Source: Periplaneta americana (Eukaryota > Arthropoda > Insecta > Blattodea > Blattidae). Taken from it: 64,000 nucleotides of DNA. This document shows positions 25,257-36,345 of the stretch, in pieces (the first letter of the stretch is position 1; each line of letters opens with the position of its first letter). The stretch is taken from contig NC_091122.1 in NCBI RefSeq assembly GCF_040183065.1, forward strand, positions 77,360,955-77,424,954, given 5' to 3'. The translations under genes were made by a program, and so were the position numbers. The notes under the pieces were generated by a model, which ran no database searches, was not told where the DNA came from, and saw only the letters and a program-made list of their open reading frames with translations.

Positions 25257-28200
25257 AATTATATAGCTTAAAATCTCGCAAAAAAAACATAAATTTAGAG
25301 AATTTTGTATGAGTGGAAAATCAAAACGAGTGATAAAATGTGGTTTCATTGTGTATGTTAAACCCATTCAGCAGGAATTAGCACAAGTGTTTGGCATTTG
25401 TAGGTTTTATGAATGTATATACAAAAAAAATCATTTCTAGCTCGAGATACGACGATTTTTCCACTTTAACGAATTACACTAACAAACACACCTCTTTCTG
25501 TACGCGAACATCAATCTTTGGATAGTAATACGTGTGGCCACACGAATGTGACTTTTTTTAAGAAACTAGAGAAATCGGATGCGATTTGTAGATTTTATTC
25601 ATGATTATATAGCTTAAAATCTCGCAAAAAAAACAAATTTTTAGAGAAATTTTGTATGAGTGGAAAATCGAAAAGAGTGATAAAAAGCTGTCTCATTGTG
25701 AATGTTAAACCCATTCAGTAAGAATTAGCACAAGCGGTTGGAATTTGTAGGTTTTATTAATGTATATACGAAAAAAAAATTTTCTAGCTAGAGAAACGAC
25801 GATTTTTCCACTTTAGCGATTTACACTAACAAACTCATATCTTTCTGGACGCGAACATGAATCTTTGGATAGAAATCGGTGTGTCCACACGAATTTGACA
25901 TTTTTTTAAGAAACTAGAGAAATTCGCTGGGATTTGTAGATTTTATTCATGTTTATATAGCTTAAAATCTCGGAAAATAACAAATTATTAGAGAAATTTT
26001 GTATGAGTGGAAAATCGAAACGAGTGATAAAAAGCGGTCTCATTGTGAATGTTAAACCGATTCAGAAAAAATTGTTACAATCGGGTGGAATTTGTAGCTT
26101 TTATTAATGTATATACGAAAAAACGCATTTCTAGCTCGAGAAACGACGATTTTTCCACTTCGACCATTTATACTAACAAATTCACCTCTCTCTGCACGTG
26201 AACATGAATCTTTGGATAGTGATAGGTGTGCCCACTCGAATTTGACATTTTTTTAAGAAACTAGAGTATTCGGATGGGATTTGTAGGTTTTTATTCATGT
26301 TTACATAGCTTAAAATCTCGCAAACACCAAAGTTTAAGTGAAATTTTGTCTGAGTGGAAAATCGAAACGAGTGATAAAATATAGTCTCATTGTGAATTTT
26401 AAACCCATTCAGAAAGAATTAGCACAATCGTTTTGAATTTGTAGGTTTTATTAAAGTATATAAGAAAAAACGCATTTCTAGCTCGACAAAAGACGATTTT
26501 TCCACTTTAACCATTTACACTAACAAACTCATATCTTTCTGGAAGCGAACATGAATCTTTGCATAGAAATAAGTGTGTTCACACGAAATAGATATTTTTT
26601 TAAGAAACTAGAGAAATCGGCTGGAATTTGTAGATTTTATTCATAATTATATAGCTTAAAATCTCGCAAAATAACAAATTATTAGAGATATTTTGTATGA
26701 GTGGAAAATCGAAACGAGTGATAAAAAGCGGTCTCATTGTGAATGTTAAACCCATTCTGAAAGAATTAGCACAATCGGTTGGAATTTGTAGGTTTTATTA
26801 ATGTATATACGAAACAACGCATTTCTAGGTCGAGAAACGACGATTTTTCCACTTTAGCGAATTACACTAACAAACTCATTTCTTTCCTGAAGCCAACATG
26901 AACCTTTGGAAAGGAATAGGTGTGTCCTCACGAATTTGACATTTTTTGAAGAAACTAGAGAAATCCGATGGGATTGGTAGATTGTATTCATAATTATATA
27001 GCTTAAAATCTCGCAAAAAAAAAATCGAATATTTAGAGAAATTTTGTATGATTGGAAAATCGAAACGAGTGATGAAAAGCGTTCTCATTATGAATGTTTT
27101 ACGCATTGAGAAAGAATTTAACACAATTGGTTGGAATTTGTACGTTTTATTAATATATATATGAAAAAACGCATTTCTAGCTCGAGAAACGACAATTTTT
27201 CCACTTTGACAATTTACACTACCGAACTCACCTCTCTCTGGACGCGAACATTAATCTTTGGATAGTAATACTTGTGTCCGCACGAATGTGACTTTCTTTA
27301 AGAAACTAGAGAAATCGGATGGGATTTGTAGATTTTATTCATGATTATATAGCTTAATATCTCGCAAAAAAAAAAAAAAAAAAATTTTAGAGAAGTTTGT
27401 ATGAGTGGAAAAGCGAAACGAGTGATAAAAAGCTGTCCCATTGTGAATGTTAAACCCAATCAGGAAGAATTAGCACAAGCGGTTGGAATTTGTAGGTTTT
27501 ATTAATGTATATACGAAAAAAACGCATTTCTAGCTCGAGAAACGACGATTTTTCCACTTTAGCGGTTTACACTAACAAACTCATATCTTTCTGGACGCGA
27601 ACATGAATCTTTGGATAGAAATCGGTGTGTCCACACGAATTTGAAATTTTTTTAAGAAACTAGAGAAATCCGATGGGCTTTGTAGATTTTATTCATAATT
27701 AAATAGCTTAAAATCTCGCAAAAAAACAAATTTTTAGATAAATTTTGTAAGAGTGGAAAATCGAAACGAGTGATAAAAAGCGGTCTCATTATGAAAGTTA
27801 AACCCATTCAGAAAGAATTAGCACAATCGGTTGAAATTTGTAGCCTTTATTAATGTATATACGAAAAAACGGATTTCTAGCTCGAGAAACGACGATTTTT
27901 CCACTTTGACCATTTACACTAACAAAATCCTCTCTCTCTCTGGACGTGAACATGATTCTTTGTATAGTGATAGGTGTGCCACACGAATTTGTCATTTTAT
28001 TTAGGAAACTAGAGAATTCGGATGGGATTTGTAGGTTTTTATTCATGATTAAATAGCTTAAAATCTCGCAAAAACCAAAGAATAAGGGCAATTTAGTCTG
28101 AGAGGAAAATCGAAACGTGTGATAAAATGCGGTCTCTTTGTGAACTTTAAACCCATTCAGAAGTAATTTGCACAATCGTTTGCAATTTGTATGTTTTATA

Positions 28201-29108
28201 ATTGTATATACAAAAAAACGCATTTCTAATTAAGAAACGACGGTTTTTCCACTTTAACGATTTACTCTAAAAATCTCAGAACTTTCTGGACGCGAACATG
28301 AATCTTTTAAAAGAAATACGTGTGTCCACAAGAATTTGACATTTTTTTAATAAATTAGAGAAATCCGATGGGATTTGTAGATTTTATTTTTCATTATATA
28401 GCTTAAAACTCGCAAAGAACAAATTTTTAGAGAAATTTTGTATGAGTGGAAAATCGAAACGAGTGATAAAATGTGGTCTCTTTGTGAATGTTAAACCCAT
28501 TCAGCAGGAATTAGCACAAGAATTTGGCATTTGTAGGTTTTATGAATGTATATACAAAAAAAAATCATTTCTAGCTCGAGAAACCACGATTTTTCCACTT
28601 TAACGAATTACACTAACAAACACACCTCTTTCTGTACGCGAACATCAATCTTTGGATAGTAATACGTGTGACCACACGAATGTGACTTTTTTTAAGAAAC
28701 TAGAGAATTCGGATGGGATTTGTAGATTTTATTCATGATTATATAGCTTAAAATCTCGCAAAAAAACAAATTTTTAGAGAAATTTAGTATGAGTGGAAAG
28801 TCGAAACGAGTGATAAAAAGCTGTCTCATTGTGAATGTTAAACCCATTCAGAAAGAATTAGCACAAGCGGTTGGAATTTGTAGGTTTTATTAATGTATAT
28901 ACGAAAAAACGCATTTCTAGCTCGAGAATCGACGATTTTTCCACTTTAGCGATTCACACTAACAAACTCATATCATTCTGGACGCCAACATGAACCTTTG
29001 GATAGAAATAGGTGTGTCCACACGAATTTGACAATTTTTTAAGAAACTAGAGAAATCCGCTGGGATTTGTAAATTTTATTCATAATTATATAGCTTAAAA
29101 TCTCGCAA
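25257..29108 (+). repeat. Higher-order satellite unit, second copy (3.85 kb)
   Basis: Tandem copy of 21425-25256. Similarity drops to ordinary inter-monomer levels after about 29108, where the next monomer reads 'caaattattagag' in place of the block's own 'cataaatttagag'. The near identity implies a recent unequal exchange or amplification. Confidence 0.9.
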
Positions 29109-30120
29109 AAAAACAAATTATTAGAGAAACGTTGTATGAGTGGAATATCGAAACGAGTGATAAAAAGCGGTCTCATTTTGAAAGTTAAACCCATTCAGAA
29201 AGAATTATCACAATCGGTTGGAATTTGTAGGTTTTATTAATATAGATACGAAAATACGCGTTTCCAGATCGAGAAACGACGATTTTTCCACTTTAACCAT
29301 TTACACTAACTTACTCACCTCTCTCTGGACGTGAACAAGAATCTTTGGATAGAAATACGTGTGTATACACGAATTTGTCATTTTTTTAAGATACTAGATA
29401 AATCGGATGGGATTTGTAGATTCTATTCATGATTATATAGCTTAAAATCTCGCAAAATCCAAAGTTTAAGTGAAATTTTGTCAGAGTGGAAAATCGAAAC
29501 GAGGGATAAAATGCGGTCTCATTGTGAATGTTAAAATCATTCAGAAAGAATTAGCACAATCCGTTGGAATTTGTTGGTTTTATTAATGTATATACGAAAA
29601 AACGCATTTCTAGCTCGATAAACGACGATTTTTCCACTTTGTCCATTTACACGAACATACTCACCTCTCCCTGGACGCGAACAGAAATTCGTGTGCACAC
29701 GAATTTGACATTTTTTGAAGGATCTAGAGAAATCGGATGGCATTTGTAGATTATATTCATGATAATATAGCTTAAAATCTCGCAAAAACCAAAGTATAAG
29801 AGAAATTTTGTCTGAGTGGCAAATCGAAACGAGTCATAAAATGCGGTCTCATTGTGAATGTTAAAACCATTTAGAAAGAATTAGCACAATCGGTTGGAAT
29901 TTGTAGGTTCTATTAATGTAGGGTAAACTGTATAGTGATTGACCACTTAAGCTAATGAATAATAAAACAATGTAATAGCGGAAGACGGTGGTAATTTATT
30001 GAGAGAATTTTAAAGGCATTGGTTCAAGTGAAGATTCAGAAACAAATCTAAATCAATAAACAAAAGAAAAAATAAAATTTTAATGCAAACATAAATTAAA
30101 TAAACTCAACAAGTCCACTT

Positions 30121-30270
30121 TTACAGTTATTGACCGTCTACTGCACAGTTATTGACCACACGCTTATTAGTGATTGACCGTCTACTGCACACTTATTGAC
30201 CACACGCTTATTTGTGATTGACCGTCTACTGCACAGTTATTGAATACTCATTTACTAGTGATTGAACAAC
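30121..30270 (+). repeat. 44-bp subterminal repeats of the pogo-like element
   Basis: About three copies with a 44-bp period ('tgaccg' at 30131, 30175 and 30219) alternate 'attgaccgtctactgcac' with 'ttattgaccacacgctta'. The shared ATTGACC word also occurs in both terminal repeats and near 31075. In transposons such arrays commonly bind transposase; here that role is inferred. Confidence 0.75.
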
Positions 30271-30345
30271 ACATTTTCACAATTTTCACTTTTTTCTTGT
30301 CTGTTTCGTTTCTCTTCTTCTGATCTTTCTCATTAAGAACTATTC

Positions 30346-30609
30346 GCCACCGGCGTAGCTCTGTCGGCAAAGGTGTCTGCCTGCCGATCCGAAGTTTCGT
30401 TCGGGCGCGGGTTCAATTCCAGCTTGGGCTGATTACCTGGTTGGGTTTTTCCGAGGTTTTGCCCAACCGTAAGGCAAATTTCAGGTAATCTATGACGAAT
30501 CCTCGGCCTCATCTCGCCAAATACCATCTCGCTACCATCAATCCCATCGACGCTAAATAACCTCATAGTTGATACAGTGTCGTTAAATAACCAAGTTAAA
30601 AAATAAGAA
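30346..30609 (+). mobile_element. tRNA-derived SINE inside the pogo-like element
   Basis: The head carries pol III boxes (A-box region 'gtagctctgtcggcaaagg', B-box 'gggttcaattcc'). The body contains 'ttttccgaggttttgccc' and the tail 'cgctaaataacc...gttgatacagtgtcgttaa' ends in an A-rich run. An imperfect 11-bp direct repeat, aagaactMttc, flanks it (30335-30345 and 30610-30620). The SINE landed in the DNA transposon and is therefore younger than that insertion. Confidence 0.85.
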
Positions 30610-30698
30610 AAGAACTCTTCTCGCTGCCTTTTCTTTCATTTCTTATTCGCTTCCTTCCTTCTCTTGCCTCTTCTTCCATTTTTCTCTTTTGTGCCTTA

Positions 30699-30932
30699 TC
30701 AGAAGCAAGTGTGTGTCATTTCTCTGATGTTATTACAAATGGCTTCACCCAGCACTGGACGGGGACCAAAGAACACTTTTCCTTCAACGGGATATTTGCT
30801 TCTGGACGCTAAGGTTGCTTTTAGGACACCAAACTACTTGGCAGCTTCATTTAAATCAAATCCACTGTCGACAGGTTCTGTAGCGTTTCATAAAGCTTCC
30901 CCTGTATAATGCACTTTACATGGCTTAGGCAT
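30699..30932 (-). pseudogene. Transposase N-terminal fragment, psq/pogo-type HTH
   Basis: From the minus-strand ATG at 30932 the frame reads MPKPCKVHYTGEAL, then DSGFDLNEAAK, FGVLKATLASRSK and FFGPRPVLGE. The pattern 'NEAAK-x-FGV-x3-TL-x2-R' followed by a glycine-rich link and 'GP-x-PVL' is the helix-turn-helix layout at the N terminus of pogo/Tigger transposases, where it binds the terminal repeats. Two in-frame stops (after GEAL and after EAAK) break it, and the frame ends at 30699 with no DDE domain. The flanking TA duplication supports the family call. Confidence 0.6.
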
Positions 30933-31472
30933 TATAATATAGTATCAGTCCTGTAAAAATCCCCATCATTTAACCGATAACATATATAGAATTGGAGCAA
31001 ATTGGTCATTACTCTAACAAATAATTTATGAACGACCAATCAATGTAGTTTGCGGCCATTCACTTTATAGTGATTGACCACGGGGCATGTTATGTCATAT
31101 AAAAACTTTAACAAAATAATATTCTGTGCACGGAAACCTTATACCTTTTCTCACACTGTGAGTGTAAAAACGAGCACCAGAATTTATGAATCCTTTGCAG
31201 AATAAATAAATTATTGCGTGCATTATTCTTAGCAATTTCTATAGTTATTTACACTTGTTTACGTTCAGTTGCATTTCCAATCGATTTCAGAACTCTCAGA
31301 CAACAGACACTAACTCAGTGGGATGAACAGCGACAACTAACCACAAATAAGGGTTGCAACTAGAGATATATGCAGCAAAAAGTGAAATCACGATCGTGGT
31401 TTATTCACAATATACTTGAAAAAAGGAACCGGACAGTCACACTATACTGGTCAATAACTACCTAGTTTACCC

Positions 31473-34400
31473 TATATACGAAAAAACGCGTTTCTAGCTC
31501 GAGAAACGACGACTTTTCCACTTTAACCATTTACACTAACAAACTCATATCTTTCTGGACGCCAACATGAACCTTTGGATAGAAATACGTGTCTCCACAC
31601 GAATTTGACATTTTTTTTAACATACTAGAGCAATCAGATGGGATTTGTAGATTTTATTCACGATTATATAGCTTAAAATCTCGCAAAAACCAAAGTTTAA
31701 GAGAAATTTTGTCTGAGTGGAAAATCGAAACGAGTGATTAAATGCGGTCTCATTGTGAATGTTAAACCCATTCAGAAAGAATTAGCTCAATCGGTTGGAA
31801 TTTGTAGCTTGTATTAATGTATATACGAAAAAACGCATTTCTAGCTCGAGCAACGACTATTTTTTCACTTTGACTCTTTACACTTACACACTCACCTCCC
31901 TCTGGACGTGAACATGAATCTTTGAATAGAAATACGTGTGTCCACACGAATTTGACACTTTTTTAAGAAACTAGAGAAATCGGATGGGATTTGTAGATTT
32001 TATTCATGATTAAATAGCTTAAAATCTCGCAAAAACCAAAGTAAAAGACAAATTTAGTCAGAGTGGAAAATCGAAACGAGTGATAAAATGCGGTCTCATT
32101 GTGAACGTTAAACCCATTCAGAAGGAATTCGCACAATCGTTTCGAATTTGTAGGTTTTATTATTGTATATACAAAAAACGCATTTCTAACTCGAGAAAAG
32201 ACGATTTTTTTCACTTTTACTCTAACAAACTCAGAACTTTCTGGACGCGAATATTAATCCTTTAAAAGAAATGCGTGTGTCCTCAAGAATTTGACATTTT
32301 TTTAATAAACTAGAGAAATCCGATGGGATTTGTAGATTTTATTTTTGATTACATAGCTTAAAACCTCGCAAAGAGACAAATTTTTAGAGAAATTTAGTAT
32401 GAGTGGAAACTCGAAACGAGTGATAAAATGTGGTCTCATTGTGAATGTTAAACCCATTCAGAAGGAATTAGCACAAGAGTTTGGCATTTGTAGGTTTTAT
32501 GAATGTATATACAAAAAAATCATTTCTAGCTCGAGAAACAACGATTTTTCCACTTTAACGAATTACCACTAACAAACACACGTCTTTCTGGGCGCGAACA
32601 TCAATCTTTGGATAGAAATACGTGTTTCCACACGAATTTGACATTTTTTTTACGAAACTAGAGTAATCGGACGGGATTTGTAGATTTTATTCATGTTTAT
32701 ATTGCTGAAAATCTCTCAAAAACCAAATATTTAGAGAAATTTTGTCTGAGTGGAATATCGAAAACAGTGATAAGAAGCAGTCTCATTGTGAATGTTAAAA
32801 CCAATCAGAAAGAATTAGCGTAATCGGTTGGAATTTGTAGGTTTTGTTGATGTATATACAAAATACGCATTTCTAACACGAGAATCGACGATTTTACCAC
32901 TTTAACGATTAACACTAAGAAACTCATATCTTTCTGGACGCCAATATGAATCTTTGGATAGAAATAGGTGTGTCCACACGAATTTGACATTTTTTTTAAG
33001 AAACTAGAGAAATCCGATGGGATTTGTAGATTTTATTCATAATTATATAGCTTAAAATCTCGCAAAAAAAACAAATTTTTAGAGAAATTTTGTATTAGTG
33101 GAAAATCGAAACGAGCGATAAAAAGCGGTCTCATTTACACTAACATTCTCACCTCTCTCTGGACGTGAACAAGAATCTTTGGATAGAAATACGTGTGTAT
33201 ACACGAATTTGTCATTTTTTTAAGATACTAGATAAATCGGATGGGATTTGTAGATTCTATTCATGATTATATAGCTTAAAATCTCGCAAAAAAACAAATT
33301 TTTAGAGAAATTTTGTATTAGTGGAAAATCGAAACGAGCGATGAAAAGCGGTCTCATTGTGAATGTTAAACGCATTCAGAAAGAATATAACACAATCGGT
33401 TGGAATGTGTAGGTTTTATTAATGTATATATGAAAAACCGCATTTCTAGCACGAGAAACGACGATTTTTCCACTTTGACAATTTACACTTCCAAACTCAC
33501 CTCTCTCTGGACGCGAACATTAATCTTTGGATAGAAATACGTGTGTCCACACGAATTTGACATTTTTTTAAGAAACTAGAGAAATCGGATGGGATTTGTA
33601 GATTTTATTCATGTTTATATAGCTTAAAATCTCGCAAAAACCAAAGTTTAAAAGAAATTTTGTCAGAGTGGAAAATCTAAACGAGTGATTAAATTTAGTC
33701 TCATTGTAAATATTAAACCCATTCCGAAACAATTAGCACAATCGGTTGGAATTTGAAGCTTTTATTAATGTATATACGAAAAAACGCATTTCTAGCTCGA
33801 GAAACGACAATTTTTCCACTTTAGCGATTTACACTAACAAACTCATATCTTTCTGGACGCCAACATGAACCTTTGGATAGAAATAGGTGTGTCCACACGA
33901 ATTTGACATTTTTTGAAGAAACTAGAGAATTCGGATGGGATTTGTAGGTTTTTATTCATGATTAAATAGCTTAAAATCTCGCAAAAACCAAAGAATAAGG
34001 GAAATTTAGTCAGAGAGGAAAATCGAAACGAGTGATAAAATGCGGTCTCATTGTGAACGTTAAACCCATTCAGAAGTAATTAGCACAATCGTTTGGAATT
34101 TGCAGGTTTTATTATTGTATACACAAAAAAACGCATTTCTAACTCGAGAAACGACGATTTTTCCACTTTAACGATTTACTCTAACAAACTCAGAACTTTC
34201 TGGAAGCGAACATGAATCTTTTAAAAGAAATACGTGTGTCCACAAGAATTTGACATTATTTTAATAAACTAATGAAATCCGATGGGATTTGTAGATTTTA
34301 TTTTTCATTATATAGCTTAAAACTCGCATAGAAACAAATTTTAGAGCAATTTTGTAGGAGTGGAAAATCGAAACGAGTAATAAAATGTAGTCTCATTATG

Positions 34401-36136
34401 AATGTTAAACCCATTCATCAGGAATTAGCACAAGAGTTTGGCATTTGTAGGTTTTATGAATGTATATACATAATACACCATTTCTAGCTCGAGAAACGAC
34501 GATTTTTCCACTGTAACGAATTACACTAACAAACACACCTCTTTCTGGACGCGAACATCAATCTTTGGATAGAAATACGTGTTTCCACACGAATGTGACG
34601 TTTTTTTAAGAAACTAGAGTAATCGGACGGGATTTGTAGATTTTATTCATGATTATAGTGCTGAAAATCTCTGAAAAACCAAATTTTTAGAGAAATTTTG
34701 TCTGAGTGGAAAATCGAAACCAGTGATAAAAAACAGTCTCATTGTGAATGTTAAACCCATTCAATGAGAATTAGCACAGTCGGTTGGAATTTGTAGGTTT
34801 TGTTGATGTATATACGAAAAAACGCATTTCTAGCTCGAGAATCGACGATTTTTTCACTTTAACGATTTACACTAACAAACTCATATCTTTCTGGACGCCA
34901 ACATGAACCTTTGGATAGTAATAGGTGTGTCCACACGAATTTGACATCATTTTTTGAGGAAACTAGAGAAATCCGATGGGATTTGAAGATTTTATTCATG
35001 ATTATATAGCTTAAAATCTCGCAAAAAATAAAAAATTTAGAGAAATTTTGTATGAGTGGAAAATCGAAACGAGTGATAAAAAGCGGTCTCATTGCGAATG
35101 TTAAACCCATTCAGCAAGAATTAGCACAATCGGGTGGAATTTGTAGCTTTTATTAATATATATACGAGAAAACGCATTTCTAGCTCGAGAAACGACAATT
35201 TTACCACTTTGTCCATTTACACGAACATACTCACCTCTTTCTGGAAGCGAACATGAAACTTTGCATAGAAATACGTGTGTCCACACGAATTTTACATTTT
35301 TTTAAGAAACTAGAGAAATCGGATGGGATTTGTAAATTTTATTCATGTTTATATAGCTTAAAATCTCGCAAAAACCAAAGTTTAGAAGAAATTTTGTCTG
35401 AGTGGAAAATCGAAACGAGTGATAAAATGTAGTCTAATTGTGAATGTTAAACCCATTCAGAAATAATTAGCACAATCGGTTGGAATTTGTAGATTTTATT
35501 AATGTATATACGAAAAAACGCATTTCTAGCTCGAGAATCGACGATTTTTCCACTTTAGCGATTTACACTAACAAACTCATATCATTCTGGACGCCAACAT
35601 GAATCTTTGGATAGAAATAGGTGTGTCCACACGAATTTGACATTTTTTTAAGAAACTAGAGAAATCCACTGGGATTTGTAGATTTTATTCATAATTATAT
35701 AGCTTAAAATCTCGCAAAAAACAAATTATTAGAGAAACTTCGTAAGAGTGGAAAATCGAAACGAGTGATAAAAAGCGGTCTCATTTTGAAAGTTAAACCC
35801 ATTCAGAAAGAATTATCACAAGCGTTTGGAATTTCTAGCTTTTATTAATATATATACGAAAATACGCGTTTCCAGATCGAGAAACGACGATTTTTTCCAC
35901 TTTAACCATTTACACTAACAAACTCACCTCTCTCTGGACGTGAACAATAATCTTTGGATAGAAATACGTGTGTATACACGAATTTGACATTTTTTTAAGA
36001 AACTAGAGAAATCGGTTTGGATTTGTAGATTTTATTCATGATTATATAGATTAAAATCTCGCAAAATCCAAAGTTTAAGTGAAATTTTGTCTAAGTGGAA
36101 AATCGAAACGAGGGATAAAATGCGGTCTCATTGTGA
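31473..36136 (+). repeat. 345-bp satellite, block 3
   Basis: The array resumes exactly where the pogo-like element split it and runs to the LINE insertion. It contains a fused-monomer junction near 33130, where 'gcggtctcat' jumps to 'ttacactaac' with loss of about half a monomer. It also has stretches closely matching 20500-21060 (at 34770-35340). Confidence 0.93.
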
Positions 36137-36294
36137 CAGCAGTGACCAGAGACCTTTTGAACAAGACAAGGAATGCAGCACGACTGAAGAATTATAAATT
36201 TGTATGGACAAGAGACGGTAGGATATTTGCAAGAAAAGGTGAATCCAGCCCCGTGAGTAAAATCACTAATGTTGACGATGTAAATAATTTGTAA
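36137..36294 (+). pseudogene. LINE ORF1 C-terminal fragment (FP/25K-like end)
   Basis: In the frame ending at the TAA of 36292-36294, about 50 residues read DLLNKTRNAARLKNYKF, VWTRDGRIFARKG, then SSPVSKI. The pattern 'LL-x4-R-x-AAR-x3-YKFVW-x3-GRI-x2-RK' is the C-terminal module of ORF1 proteins of CR1-like LINEs, related to the baculovirus FP/25K C-terminal domain. The N-terminal part is gone, since the insertion begins here. The 52-nt gap to the ORF2 ATG is typical of a bicistronic LINE. Confidence 0.6.
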
Positions 36295-36345
36295 ATACTA
36301 TTGTGTCGGTAACCACGTTTAATTATACAATATAATTGACTTAAA

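Larger units (their letters stand above)
6019..29920 (+). repeat. 345-bp satellite, block 2 (main array)
   Basis: About 24 kb of head-to-tail monomers, all in one orientation, with a spacing of 343-348 bp (for example 'gtgataaaa' near 6854, 7200, 7548, 7891 and 8239). Divergence between neighbours is visible by eye, while blocks further apart can be nearly identical. Local irregularities include a shortened monomer at 6457-6520, a 41-bp tandem duplication at 11445-11525, and poly(A) growth at one fixed place in the monomer (20388-20414). The many short frames on both strands are satellite translation. No gene is seen. Confidence 0.95.
29921..31472 (-). mobile_element. pogo/Tigger-like DNA transposon, 1.55 kb relic
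   Basis: The inverted ends read GGGTAAACTGTATAG and GGGTAAACTAGGTAG and match at 21 of the first 25 positions, including a shared ATTGACCA. The element interrupts the satellite phrase 'aatgtatatacg' with a duplicated TA (29919-29920 and 31473-31474), as expected of the Tc1/mariner-pogo superfamily. Inside are subterminal repeats, a tRNA-derived SINE and a minus-strand scrap resembling the psq-type helix-turn-helix of pogo transposases. The DDE catalytic part is absent, so the copy is internally deleted and non-autonomous. Confidence 0.8.

Noticed and set aside
27798-28223. A 141-codon minus-strand frame, and similar frames of 80-137 codons throughout the satellite (for example 15454-15867, 19771-20130, 23969-24346)
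   Set aside because: All share one peptide pattern (GKIVVSRARNAFFRIYIN, ILSYIIMNKIYKS) because they translate the same satellite monomer on its complement. Most monomers break the frame with stops or length changes, so this is a property of the repeat, not a gene family.
30333-30566. A 77-codon minus-strand frame
   Set aside because: It is the reverse complement of the SINE at 30346-30609.
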